From Populus alba (taxonomy: Eukaryota > Streptophyta > Magnoliopsida > Malpighiales > Salicaceae): a stretch of DNA of 64,000 nt. Below the pieces are notes generated by a model. That model was not told the DNA's origin. It did not search any database and worked only from the letters and a program-made list of their open reading frames with translations. The stretch lies in contig NC_133288.1 of assembly GCF_005239225.2 (NCBI RefSeq), positions 19,908,169-19,972,168 of the forward strand, read 5' to 3'. This document shows, one piece after another, positions 21,635 to 33,479 of the stretch (its first letter is position 1; every line of letters begins with the position of its first letter). Made by a program: the position numbers and the translations under genes.

Positions 21635-21810
21635 TTTACTGTTTATATGAACAGTAAACCCTTCTCCATTAGAAACAAATAAACGTAAAATAGCAAGCTG
21701 AAAAGATCCTAGTGGACTCGAGCAACTCATAACTCAAGTTTGAGGGTTAATTGTTATCATGTGTTTATGGTCATGATAGTTATAACACTTAGCCAGCCTT
21801 GCTGGCTAAG
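21635..21810. repeat. Cluster of short hairpins
   Basis: Inverted repeats lie at 21635-21643/21650-21658 (TTTACTGTT with its complement, loop 6), 21755-21761/21772-21778 (TATCATG), and 21788-21797/21801-21810 (CTTAGCCAGC, loop 3). The arrangement resembles the hairpin chain at 2345-2603 but is looser. Confidence 0.7.
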
Positions 21811-24399
21811 GCTAGGTTTTACCTTGAAACTAATTTTTTTTATTTAAATAATATCATTTCAAGTTTTTTTTTTATTAAAAAAATCATATCTTAGGTTAAT
21901 GTGCCTACTCACAGATCAGCTTGTCCAAGACCTTGAGTGAGTTGATCCTTGAGTTGGGTCTTGTGACTACGATTTTGGGAGAAATTGTTCCGTGAACCCA
22001 CGCTGCCACGGTGGTGAGTCGGCTCATGGTGTACTGGACTCTCGTTAAAATTTCTTCTTGTGTTGGACTTGGCCTGGAGCTGAATTTGAGCTGACAGAAA
22101 ATATTGTGCAGCTGTTTTCAACGAGCTTGTTTGGGCTTGATCCACCCATTTTGATGTAGTATGAACCCACCAAAAAATACTCTCGGCTATTTTAATAAAT
22201 ACTGGAGAATGAAGTGTCTTCTTATGGGCTAGAGTCCCCATGTAGTAAAACAGATATTATGCAGGCCTCTAGGATCACATCATGCCCCAGCCATGAAAAA
22301 ATAAATAAATAAACATAATCTAAGCGTTTATAATTATTATTTCTAACAAATTGCTCGAGAAAAACTATCACTGTCAAGACGAGAAGCAGTTAGTTATGGA
22401 CCACTACGACATCAGAGTTTAAATTCGTTCTTTCTGTGGTGCTCAGGCTATGCTTCCTTTGCCTCATGCTATGTTTGCAAGCCTAGGCTCTGTTTATTTT
22501 TGTGTTCCTAATTGTCCTCGTCCTCGTGTATGTTTTTAACTATGTTTTGAAAAAAAAAATATTTGTTTTTTTAGTGTTTTTCAATAATTTTAATGTGTTT
22601 ATATTAAAAAATTTTAAAAAATCTAAATAAAAATTATTCTAATATATTTTTAAATAAAAAATACCTTTTAAAATATATCATACAACTAATGCGCATTATT
22701 TTTCCTAGGATCTCAATCTGTGAACGCATTAATTTAGATTTGGTACGCGAAAATTAGCTGAAAGGTTACTCTTGCTGTTCAAAACTAAGAGGAAATATAC
22801 AAGTAATCCTCAAAACAATCACACTGGCTAGCCCAAGCCAGCTGTCTTGCCCATCCATAATCTCTGTTTTCTGGGTTCTCCATGATGCCTCCACTGCTAA
22901 AATTACTCTGCTCTATAGTTTTGGTGCAGCTATTTATTACGGGATTGAAAACCCTGAAGCTGAACTAACCACACCTAGAATACTTAAAGAAGATAGATAA
23001 ATATTAGGCTCGAGATCTGGTTTCATTGATGAGCGGGTGCTAGGTAAGAGACCTCGTGAGGGACAAAACCACATGTACAGTATGCAGATACCTGTTTGCC
23101 ATCGCTGTATTCCCAGGAATTACAAGTTGAACCATAGTATAATCATATTTATGGAGAAACAAGCCATCACCGGTGGCATCTGTAACTTTCACTGAATCTT
23201 CTGTGGCCCATCCTCGTCCTTGAAAACATCATATTAATTGCGAGGGAAACGGAGGACAAAAATCAAGATTCCCTTGTGCTGTCTGTGTAAAACAGTTTTT
23301 ACTTTTTTAATCGACACAAATTTGGCCACTTGTTAATCCACTAGTTGTCTTGATGCGAAGATTCTTCCAGATTAAAGAAATATGAGAAACAGGAGTCCTG
23401 TGCTTGCTTACAAGACGGATCTGCCTTCGTCTTACTCCTCCTGTAAAAGACAACGGTTTTCTTGTTCTTCACCGGCCGATAAATTAGTTTATATTTTAAC
23501 ATTTGACAGGATTTGACCCGTTCCCAACCTAACAGTCGCCTTGTCTTGATTCATTACCTCTACAAAACAATGAGTGGACATAATATTAATTGTCTGTGCA
23601 AGAACGTGGTTTATTAGAGTTAAGTTGGAAGATTCAAGCAAGTTCTAGCTGAAAAAGAAAGTGGGATAAGCATGCACGAAAGGTTTAACAAAACTAATTT
23701 CAATCTTGCACATGAAGTCTTCAAAATTAATCCAAAGGTTACAGCTTTTCTTCCAAATTGCAGCTAACTTTTTTGTTTCAGTAGAGAAGAAAGTACGGAA
23801 AAGGAAATGAAGAAAAGGGGTCTAATGAAATTCTTAGAATTTATGTAACAGGTGATGGATTTGTTTCAATTCGCCATCCAACAAGAACAAAGCTTCACTA
23901 TAGAGTGAAAAACGTAATCTCATTAAATTTACATTTGATAGAACAAGCCCTCCAAGTCCCTCAGCTTAATTGAAAGCTTCTATCCCCAACCAACTATCAA
24001 AGAGTGAATTATAGACATCTAGTTCACGAGCACTTGCAAATACTATTAAAAAAAAAAATGAAAGAGAGAGAGAGAGATGGAGTAAAAAGAAAAGGTAGGA
24101 CAAGTACCTCGCCTTTACTTGTAATCATGCACTGCCTGCATTCCAAAAAAAACCCAATTTCGGGGGCAAAAAAAAAACAAATTTTCTAATCTAGAACCCG
24201 AAAACAATACTAACAAATCGAAAAAAAAAAGTTTCCAGCTTAATAAATACAAGAACCAAAAGCAAGATGGTGGTGAGGGGATAAGGTGTTATAATAGAAG
24301 ACAAAGGGAGGCTCAATTTTGTTCCCTCCCACGCATATATATTGCTAAATTAAAGGTAACAAGATTAGACAATCATTTTCCGACACACCACACACTACA
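21811..24399. other. Gene-free spacer including a foldback repeat copy
   Basis: A 110-codon open frame on the - strand at 21909-22241 matches no family I know and looks like repeat-derived sequence. A foldback copy lies at about 22540-22690. About 24000-24399 is downstream of the OFP gene and is likely its 3' UTR. Confidence 0.4.
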
Positions 24400-25137
24400 T
24401 TACATGCACTGCCGCGAAATCCCACAGCTACTGGAGGAAAAATCCTCTCCCCGGCGGCCAGCATCTTCTGGCATTTGCGATGACAAAAGACTAACAAGAA
24501 GATCAGCAAAAGCTCCAACAATGAACTTGTGGCTACTCTTAGGATTAAGATCAAGATAACACGATAGTAGCTCGTGCAAATACTCCCAATTAGCGTTGAC
24601 GTCCACCAAGTCACGTGCCTCCACCATCTCTTGCATGGATCGCCGGAAGTCCATGTACGGGTCCGGTGAGTAGGTGGGGACAGCAACACTGTCTTTAACG
24701 GTAGGGGATTTTAACAACTGGGGATGGCTACTATCATTACAACTATCAACCAACAAAGACTTGTCATTGGAGGGATTCGTTGTCAGACCATTGCTGTCAG
24801 ATTGCGGGGCTACTAGATTGTCTGATGAGTCTGAGGAAGTGACGATGGACGGTGTGGATTCAATAATGGAGTTGGAGCGGCCAGGGTAGGAGAAGAAGAA
24901 GCGCTGAGAGGCGTAGACGGTAGCGAAGTCAGGTTCAGAGGAGGAGGAGCTGGAAGAAGTGGTGGTGGAGGCGGAATCAATGGTGGGGTCATAGAGGGAA
25001 TTATAGTTTTTTATGAGAAATGTATGGCTGTGATCATCTGGGGTTAGTAGGGTAGTGGGGGATTGATCATGAGGTGGTAGTGGACGTCTGATCTTAGTGA
25101 AACAAAGATTGAGGTTTCTTCCTATTGTGCCTGCCAT
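24400..25137 (-). CDS. OFP: OVATE family protein (transcriptional repressor), single exon
   Basis: 245 aa starting MAGTIGRNLNLCFTKIRRP, the conserved start of one OFP subgroup. Residues 60-68 are serine/threonine-rich and the middle is low complexity. The OVATE domain spans about 156-218: YSPDPYMDFRRSMQEMVEAR, then NWEYLHELLSCYLDLN and HKFIVGAFADLLVSL. OFPs are plant-specific nuclear repressors that work with KNOX/BELL homeodomain proteins and TRM proteins, affecting cell elongation and organ shape. No intron, as usual for the family. The frame stays open upstream; an in-frame ATG at 25285-25287 would add 50 residues, but family conservation favours 25137. Which OFP member this is cannot be told without a tree. 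Confidence 0.93.
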   Translation of the reverse strand: MAGTIGRNLNLCFTKIRRPLPPHDQSPTTLLTPDDHSHTFLIKNYNSLYDPTIDSASTTTSSSSSSSEPDFATVYASQRFFFSYPGRSNSIIESTPSIVTSSDSSDNLVAPQSDSNGLTTNPSNDKSLLVDSCNDSSHPQLLKSPTVKDSVAVPTYSPDPYMDFRRSMQEMVEARDLVDVNANWEYLHELLSCYLDLNPKSSHKFIVGAFADLLVSLLSSQMPEDAGRRGEDFSSSSCGISRQCM

Positions 25138-25358
25138 TATTTTGTTTCTGTGATTGTGCAGGAAAGAAAGAGAGGAGTGTGAAGGTGAATCAAAGGAAAA
25201 GAAACGATAACAAAATGGGGAGTTGTGCAGTCTTTTAATTGGTGATGGGGAGGAGGGTCCATCATGGTTAATGCCTTGATGGCGCATGTTGTAATTAGTC
25301 TTTCGTATTTTTAGTTCAACGGCGACCAGACAGAAGTAAAAGACCGTAAATGTGGACC

Positions 25359-25366
25359 TTTTATAT
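25359..25366 (-). promoter_or_regulatory. TATA box of the OFP gene
   Basis: The - strand reads GCTATATAAAAGG here, about 220 bp upstream of the favoured ATG. It places the transcription start near 25330, so the farthest upstream ATG at 25371 should lie outside the transcript. Confidence 0.6.
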
Positions 25367-25399
25367 AGCATGAGTTTTGGAGTCCTTAAAGCGTTGTTT

Positions 25400-25680
25400 T
25401 ATTTCTTGAATTTAATGGCGCTCCTATTTTGTTCGCCCACAACAGCGTAAGAGTAGTTCATATTACCATTATTATTTTTAATATAAATATTAATATTAAA
25501 CAAACAAAATTAAAATAAAAATAGTGTTTTTATTTTATATAATCTCACAAAATACTATTCATTGCAATAATATATTTTTATTCTTCTAATTTTATCTTTT
25601 AACATTTAATTTATTAAATATTGAATTTTATAATTTGTTGTGGTTTATTTTTTATATGGTTATTCTAATCTTATGTCGGT
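25400..25680. other. AT-rich spacer upstream of the OFP gene
   Basis: Long A/T stretches with no ORF or recognisable motif. Confidence 0.4.
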
Positions 25681-25689
25681 ATTGGATTT

Positions 25690-26560
25690 AACTGATTACC
25701 CTGGTTGAATTTAGTTTTTCTTTTCTTTTTTAATTAATATATTTTTAAAAAAATTTCATCCTTTAATATTATGAAAATTAGAAATTAGATTTTTTCATGA
25801 TCTGTTCAGTTTTCTTTCTACAAGATTACCTCAATATCATGACCCGAGTCACTAATTAACCCAATTAGACTTTGGTCACTTTATTTTGTCTCGTTTTAAG
25901 ATTTTTTTTTTTAATTTCATCCTTCAATAATGAGTTTATTGATAATTAGATTTTATAATTTTATTTTTATTTTTTTATTGGGTTATCTAGCCTCATGACT
26001 CAAGTTATGAGTTTGGTATGTTAATCTCAGTTAACTCGGGTTGTTTTTTTTTTTTTTTTTTATGAGGTTATCTCGATCTTATATCATAAGTCATGGGTTT
26101 TGTAAAAAGAACTCTGGTTGACTTGGGTAATTTTTTTGTGCTCTACTATTGATTGCAATAATATTTTTTTTCTTTGTTTTTTTTTAAAAAAATTATATTT
26201 TATTTCTTTAGTTTCATCCTTCAATATTTGTTTTATTCAAGACTGGGCTTCATGATTTGTTGTAGTTTGCTTTTTATGTGGTTATTATAGTTTCATGGCT
26301 CATGTTGTAGGTTTAATAGATTAATCCAATGGACTCGAGTTTTTTTTTTCAATTTTATCCTTCAATATTAAGTTGATTAGGAATTAAATTTTAAGATCTG
26401 TTTCAGTTAATTTGATGTCCACGAAGTCATCTTAGTATCATGACTCGGGTTATAGGTTTTGCAGGTTAATCTGGTATACTCGATTTGTTTTATTGTGTCA
26501 TGTTTTTAGATTAACAGTTTTTCAATTTTATTCTTCAATAATAAATTTATTAGAAATAAA
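25690..26560 (+). repeat. Array of the reiterated poplar-type repeat
   Basis: At least five variants of a (T)ATCCTTCAATA motif occur (near 25757, 25918, 26215, 26358, 26530). Between them are phrases such as TCATGACTCAAGTTATGAGT followed by TTAATC and a GACTCG-type motif. Spacing is irregular, about 145-300 bp. Confidence 0.65.
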
Positions 26561-28007
26561 AAATTAAACAATTGTGTGAGCTGAACCAAGTTATATAATT
26601 ATACTCGTAAGAGTAGACTTGTAATAGCAAGCTTGCATTTTCTATTCTAAACAACAAACAACAATTATTCTACAGTTCAATCAAATTCATAGAATTTTTA
26701 AAATATATTTATCAAGTATTCATATAATTGTAAGATGATAACAGTAGACTTGTAACAGTAAATTTGTAATTCAATATGCTTGTAATTTTCATTTTAATCA
26801 ATAGGTTTGTAGTTTTCATTAAAAAAAAATAAAAATAAACATGTTCTCTTATATTAAGAACATCTCCATGATTAAATCAAAGTCATTGTAATTGAGATAG
26901 ATAAAAAAAAAAAAAACCAAAATATACACTTATTATTATTTATAAATAATAAACTAGCTGTTCCTATACTCGGTTCTAAGTCTTGAACAAGCATATGATG
27001 TAAAGAGTAATTCGGATAATCAATTAACTGCCGAGCTCGCAAAGTTACTTGGAAGGAATTATGCGTCGATGATCACATTCTAACTAAAAAACAATATCAG
27101 AAGATGATAGTAAAATTACTATTTATGTGAAAGAAAAAAGGAGAGAAGATAGACTTACGTGTGATCATATATCATGCTAAAAATTTGAATACGTCTCAAA
27201 CGCGTAGTCATTATGTAACAAACCCCAAAAGTTCTTAAAGCATAGGGTTACATGCAAATAAGTTTTATATATAATGGATTTTTGAGAAAATTATGCAGAC
27301 ATAGTGGCATATTTGCCTTACAAATGATGTTGGTGAAGAATCATGTCCTTGTAATTAACAACTTGTCATTTTTGTCACCATTAAAAGGAGGGGAGGTTAC
27401 TTGGGTGGCCAAGCAATCGCCATCCAGCTGCCTCAATAAATGCAGGATGTGATGTTGATTTCTCCGATGACATGGGGGCGTGAGAGTTAAGGATTTCTTG
27501 TGGAAGTGAGCGATTTTGCAGGTCTTGGTGTGTTGCAAGGAAGCTGCACATGCAAGCACACCGGCATAGGTGGAGTTCAAAGTCTTCCTTTTGTTTTATT
27601 TCTTGGTTCTCTGCACCGTAAATAAACAGATTAATTCAACTCTGGGAGCTGGACGATTGATTTTTACCATTTTTATTATCATGAAGTGACGAATGGTCAC
27701 AATCAGTCCACTGATTATCACATAAGAAAACGATGTACGGCTATGATCACTTCATAAGATTACACAATCAGGCCCCGTCCCGGAGGCTGTGCTCTTGGGT
27801 CCCATGATTACCCTGCTTGTTTCAGTGTCTATCATGTCGTAATAATTTGACTTTTGGAGTCAAATCCGATCACTGGATTCCCATTCACAAGTAAATTTCC
27901 TCTCAATGTAACTTCACTGGACAAGCTAATTAGCTACTCTCAGTTTCATCAGCGAGGAGGATTAGGTATTGCAGTTGAAAGAGTGTTCCTCTCATCCTCG
28001 ACCTTGA
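26561..28007. other. Gene-free spacer
   Basis: AT-rich to about 27240, then more balanced sequence. Short frames at 27252-27580 lack any recognisable protein feature. Confidence 0.4.
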
Positions 28008-28015
28008 GTTTAAAG

Positions 28016-28288
28016 CATGGTTTTAAGATCCGGTTTAGATTTTAACTGGATTACCGGTTTCGATCAAATTATTGGGTTGACCGGGTTAAATTTTTTTTTT
28101 TAAAATCAAAACAACATTATTTTAATAAAAAAATAAAAATCAACGAGTTTGCAGCTGGATCTTGTCGAGTCAATAAGGTCACACCGGGTTTTTTCTTTCT
28201 CCGTCTTTTTTCAACCCGCCCCGTTTCTAACCACTGGTCGGCTAGGTCCTAGATCAACCCACGGGCCAGGCCAAGTTTCAAAACTATG
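28016..28288. mobile_element. 273-bp non-autonomous DNA element with 8-bp target duplication
   Basis: It is flanked by the exact direct repeat GTTTAAAG at 28008-28015 and 28289-28296. The left end is CATGGTTTTAAGATCC; the reverse complement of the right end is CATAGTTTTGAAACTT, so terminal inverted repeats match at about 10 of 13 positions. The interior is GC-richer (ACCGGGTT motifs) and has no ORF. An 8-bp duplication fits the hAT superfamily. Confidence 0.75.
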
Positions 28289-28384
28289 GTTTAAAGAACC
28301 CCTTATACATTGACAGAGATATATGTGTGAAGCCGTGTAGATATCTCCAATCGTTCGAGGCATTAGATTATGATAATTTTAATA

Positions 28385-28558
28385 GGTATAGTTCAACTTA
28401 TCAAACTTTAAATTTGCTTTTCAGATATTACTGGTTTGAGTACTAGAAATCTCAGGGTTATTAGAGGTTTATATGATCGTTAATTTCAGGATATTAAAGG
28501 ACTAGTTGAAATACATATAAACTAACTCCAACATCCATTATTAAAATTTAAAAAAAAA
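28385..28558 (+). mobile_element. Decayed SINE-like copy
   Basis: GGTTTGAGTAC at 28433-28443 corresponds to the B-box. The 3' part reads GACTAGTTGAAATACATATA, then AACTCCAACATCCATTATTA and an A-rich tail. Confidence 0.5.
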
Positions 28559-29180
28559 GGGGAAAAAAAAAAGCACTAGATAGTCATTTATGCATTATGT
28601 CAATCCTACCAATTACCTTTAGCCGACTAGTCTATTTTGTGATCCCCACGTTTAGTACCAAAAGGTAGTTTCCAAGCTATCACATCTGGAAAAATTTCAA
28701 TCTAGCACAGTCACGAATGTATTGCATGCATAACCTATTGATACACGCATATACCCGTGTATCACATGGTGGCCTATAGATACATGCATATACTACATTC
28801 GTAATTGCCTGAATTGAAAAATAAATTTATGAAAAATATTTTTTAATTAAAGAAAAACACAAGGCTCTAAGAGGGGGGAGTGTTTTTCTCTTTTAAACTC
28901 GGGAAAACACTTTCTATTTTGCACGTTATAATTAAATGTTATCATTATTATTTATGTTTATATATTTGCTATTTTAGTATATTATTTTGGAATTTACTGT
29001 ACATCATCAATCTTTGTATAGTAAAAATGCTCTGTGAAGGCTTGCTAACGGTGAGTCCCCGCACTATGACCCCGTGTTTGCCGATGTAGAGGTACCGAGC
29101 AACGACTTTGAGCAAATCCCTGACTTTGCTTCCTAGTCCTCGACTTATGAAGCGGTGACACAATGCACCATAAAGCCGTG
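28559..29180. other. Unclassified spacer
   Basis: A repeated phrase about ATACACGCATATACCCGTGTATC / ATACATGCATATAC near 28740-28795 forms short inverted and direct repeats. A 64-codon frame on the - strand at 28969-29163 is not recognisable. Confidence 0.35.
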
Positions 29181-29184
29181 TTGT

Positions 29185-29360
29185 TGTTTCTTTTTATGTT
29201 TTAAATTTTTTTAAAATTTTTTTATTTTTTTAATTTTAAATTAATATAATTTTGGTATTTTTTAAATTATTTTGATGTGATGGTATCAAAAATAATTTTT
29301 TAAAAATTAAAAAATATATTATTTTAATATATTTTTAAATAAAAAATATTTTAAAAAAAT
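29185..29360 (-). repeat. Dispersed AT-rich foldback repeat
   Basis: Core AAATTATTTTGATGTGATGG, then TATTTTAATATATTTTTAAA and TAAAAAATATTTTAAAAAAA. Confidence 0.65.
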
Positions 29361-29664
29361 AACATATATCCATATTTTCATAATTGAAATGTTGTTCAGT
29401 GCCAGCTAATGATTGAATTCACTTTTCAATAAACAAATAAAGTCTAAAAGAAGCCATGTTTTAAAGCCAAAACAATACTAAACAGGTATTAAATTGTGCT
29501 AAAAAGACTAACATTTAAATTAATTATTAATTTTAAAACCAGATATAAATTAAAGCGGCTGAGATTGATTTTAGTTTTTTTTTTTTCATATATTTTTTTA
29601 TGATAAAAGTATTCAACTAGCTTGTAAGTGAACTGAAACTAAGTTTTTCTTAAGAAGTCAGGGC

Positions 29665-29845
29665 TTGTTTAGGATTGTGGTTGCGATTGTAATTTAAAGT
29701 ATTTTTCACTTAGAATATTAAAATAGTATTTTTTAATTTTTAAAAAATTATTTTTAAGATTAATAAATCAAAACAATCTGAAAATATTTTAAAAAATAAT
29801 TTTTAATAAAAACAAATTTTATAACAAACGTGTTCCTAAATAGTT
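29665..29845 (+). repeat. Near-complete foldback MITE copy with recognisable ends
   Basis: The left end GGGCTTGTTTAGGATTGTGG, followed by TTGCGATTGTAA, matches the terminus of the 1485-2614 element. The right end is AACAAACGTGTTCCT. The core TTTAAAAAATTATTTTTAAG is the forward family core. Confidence 0.65.
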
Positions 29846-32580
29846 TCTTAAAATAGCATTCCCTTACGTCAACTTATTGCATTTAAATCAATTTACCTCA
29901 AAGTTTGAACATGAAAAGTTAAGGAAACTTTCTTTAACTACTGGGCTAATCATTTTAAGTTCTTTTAGTCAAATATAAGCTATCGAATTAAAAACCAATG
30001 CATGGTGAGATTTGAAATATAACCGATCAAAAGAAAATCTATATATCTTATTGAACACGCCAAACTTGACATTTAATAAATTATAAGAAGATAAATAGCT
30101 CAGCATTAATTAATTAGTCCACTTTTTTGAGAAATTAGACTTATTTTCACCTGCTTCATCCAATTCTTGAATTAGAAGTTTGGGATTCTCTTCATTTTGG
30201 GCAACAAATCTTGCAGCTTCATCAAAAAGAGGGGATTGGCCATTACTTTCTTTCTAGATTCCCTTATGAGGATAAACTTTTACACCAAGTCAGGATCTTG
30301 AGAGAGAAACATCCATTGCTAGGTTAAACTAAATTCCACAGTCAGGTAAGCTAAAAGGATGGTCCAGCTGACTCTACAACGACAGCTACACCAAGCACAT
30401 GCGTGGTTTCAGAGCGTTATATGCACGGGCGACCTGTCCAAGTCCAACTTACACTTTTCTTGGCTACGTTCCATGCCTCCTCTGCCCGGCCCCCATTCGA
30501 GTAAACTTGTGCATCAATCGTATCACAGATCGATGAGGGTAAACGTAGTATTCCCTCTAAATCCTTGAAGCAACCACCACACTCGAAACGTTTTACAGTG
30601 ATGTTTTTGCTGTCTCGAATGATTCTCTTTTAGCAGCATCGATCTTTGACGTTGATAAAAAACACTTCCCATTCAAACTCTTTACTTCTTGCACTGTCTT
30701 CTTCAGATTTTTAATTTCACGATCTGTTTCTGGTGTAAAATCAGACAATTTAATGGGACTAGATAGATTCCTACCAGATAAGTAAAACATTAATTAGCTT
30801 GTGTACAACGGTTGCGTATATATGCACGAGCGGACTTGCTTGCTGCCCTTCTTCATTTTTTTTCTAGAATTTTCATAGTAGCCCTCGTTGGTTTTAGTAG
30901 TTTAACTTTTTCCTACTTTCAGGACATTTGCCTCCTATATTTCTGGAAACTTGTTCATCTATATGTTCTTGGCATATATCTAAATATTTTTGGCAGATTA
31001 CGCCATGCAAATGCGGTATTTTTGTTACAAATAACTCGTTTTTTCGACCTGCTAATTAACACAAGAGTAGTTGTATGTATCATGTGTGAGAACTGAGACG
31101 TGCCGGGCGAAGATTCCAGCAGGAAAACTCACTTTCTTGGAGCAGCAAAGGGAGAGCTGGTAACCACAAACATTTTATAATCAGAAGTTGCTCCCTTGAA
31201 AGAATGGTTGCTTTATATCCACGAGAAGGACCGGCAAGCCAATATTTAACCACTGCCAGAAAACAGAAGTCTTTTGTGAAAAATCAACATCGTCTCTCTG
31301 ATCAATAGCTGTAAGAAATCCGATAATTTTTTGTCGTCGAATAACAGCCTGTACACAAGACTTTATTCGTGCTTTCCTTTTCTAAAATTTTCTTCATTTA
31401 CCCAAAACCAGCTTCAAAATCGGTGGTCCCCCTATGAATAGACATTTCCTGCTATCTTTTGCATGGAGGATACTTCAGTTTATTACAAAACTCCCAGCCA
31501 AGACGGAAAAGATGGACGTATGATATATATATTCTTACATGATTTGCTAAGATGAATAAAAAAATATTTTCTCCATTAATTTGCATCGTGCAAGCTGATA
31601 CTTGAGTTCACCCAGTATCAAGCTGATACTTGAATATAAATATAAAATTATTTTAAAATAGTTTTAAATAAACAAAACTTTAAAAAACAACTTTTACTGA
31701 AATTTATAAAAAAAATAAGAGATTACTGACAGATTAAGTTGGGTAGCAGCATAATGCATGTGGTGGCAAAAAAATAGGTACACCCAGAACAGATAATGGC
31801 ATTACTATTATATTAATATGGTGATTAAGTAGCTAGTGTTGTTGATTTGATCAGAGATTAAGAGGATTAATCAAAACTCGTGCCTGCAGGGGTTTCTGTT
31901 CGTCTGATCTAATTTCTTAATACAGTTGCTAGAACCACTGTACAGTAGAGAGGACACTATCATTGACCTCTTGTTTAATTATAAAGAAAGTTAGTTCGCA
32001 TGATCACAGCTCTCAAACGTGTCTGTGTTGTGTAAAAGAAAGAGACAAGAAGATCGTATGACACGCTGCCACTTCAGAGCATCTTCAGCCGCAGATCTTA
32101 CAAGTGAGCTGTATGCACAGGAATTGTATCTTTGGATGGATACTCTGCCCGTATAAGCCACCCGTAGCTCTACAGTACTCCAAGTTACCGAAACTTCCTC
32201 CGACCTCTGCTGTACAGCCAATCAAGCACCAATGATTTCCTTTGATAGAGATCCTTCCACTGTCAAAATCCCATAAAAATACAGAATTTTTTTTTTTTTG
32301 CAGGATTACACGAGCAAATTTGTGTGAGCCCAAAGTCTACAATCATTATCTCGCAACAAAATAATTATTCTGGCTTTTCCAGATTTATTAAACATTAATT
32401 TGACTCTTTCAAGTTGCTGCAAAGACATCTGTTGAAATCGGTTTTAATTTATCTTATACATGATGTTAATATATCTAAGAAAGTAATTAATTATATATCC
32501 AGTGTAGGAAATAGTTGCAATTAATTGCCTTCCTTACAATGTGTTTGTAAGTGCTTCTGCAAATAGTTTTTGGTTCTCTT
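29846..32580. other. Gene-free spacer of mixed composition
   Basis: About 30290-30790, 31080-31500 and 31850-32340 are less AT-rich than the surroundings but contain only short frames. A 65-codon frame on the - strand at 30593-30790 has a coiled-coil-like charged stretch (DREIKNLKKTVQEVK) that I cannot assign. Confidence 0.35.
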
Positions 32581-32589
32581 GTTTATTGT

Positions 32590-32765
32590 TTATCTGTTTT
32601 TATGTATTAAAAATTATTTTTTTTCTTCAAATTAATATTTTTTTAGTATTTTAATATTATTTTGATGCATTGATTTCAAAAATAATTTTTTAAAAATAAA
32701 AATATATTATTTTAATATATTTATAAATAAAATATTTAAAAAATAACCACAACTACACTTCAAAA
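32590..32765 (-). repeat. Dispersed AT-rich foldback repeat
   Basis: Core TATTATTTTGATGCATTGAT, then TCAAAAATAATTTTTTAAAA and TATTTTAATATATTTATAAA. Confidence 0.65.
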
Positions 32766-33039
32766 CAAACGATATTTGAAAAATCTTATTAATAACTTGC
32801 TATTAATTGTTTTTTTATTACATAAAATATATCACATATCTCATTCCACTATTTTTATCAAATTATATTAAAAAAATATCAAATTAAAATAAATGATTGT
32901 ATATCTTATAATTTGTATCGATGGACATGAATTCAAAAACTAAATATAAAGTCGATGAGTCATGTTTATATCAATCAAAGAGTACATTAATAATACGGAA
33001 AGTGAACAAGTTAGTTTTTAACAATATGCAAATTGCAAT

Positions 33040-33230
33040 TCCCAACTGGGCTGGGCCCAGATATTGGATCCATGTGGATGGGTATTCCACACCAAAGCCC
33101 AATGCTCAGACCCAACCGGAAGACATAGTCAATCTCTGTGTCTCCTTCGCGTAGAGAAGGTTCATCCACCCTGCTATCGCTTCCTCCTCGATCCAAACGT
33201 CACGAATTTCCATAAAGGTAAACCGAAATT
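33040..33230 (+). promoter_or_regulatory. Promoter-like and leader-like segment with no coding region attached
   Basis: It contains CTGGGCTGGGCCCAG at 33047-33061 (site II-type TGGGCY motifs) and AAAGCCCAA, then a CT-rich stretch and CATAAAGGTAAACC resembling a splice donor. No ORF follows before AT-rich sequence resumes. Weak evidence only. Confidence 0.25.
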
Positions 33231-33479
33231 ATTTTTTCAGAAAGTTTGTTGAGATGAAATTTTGTTAAGGCCTTGGGGTCAGCAAGCCTCAACTCTTAGG
33301 CCCAAACGTGATTCATGACCTAGGCCTGATGGTATACTTCAGGCCTTGAAGGATGGCGGTCTTTGGTAATTTGAGTGGTCAGTTAAAATGAAATGAAATT
33401 ATCTTACAAGTCTGCTCTTTGTTGCTGCGGGTTCTATTAAGAAGTTTTTAAACATGACAAAAAATACCATGGGCTATAA

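Noticed and set aside
21909..22241. 110-codon frame on the - strand
   Set aside because: Composition and phrases look repeat-derived; no domain recognised.
24345..24689. 114-codon frame on the - strand inside the OFP gene
   Set aside because: Out-of-frame shadow of the OVATE domain exon.
28969..29163. 64-codon frame on the - strand
   Set aside because: Considered as an organelle fragment, but it matches no plastid protein I know.
30593..30790. 65-codon frame on the - strand with a charged helix-like stretch
   Set aside because: It could be a relic of a gene but nothing upstream or downstream extends it, and no family is recognised.
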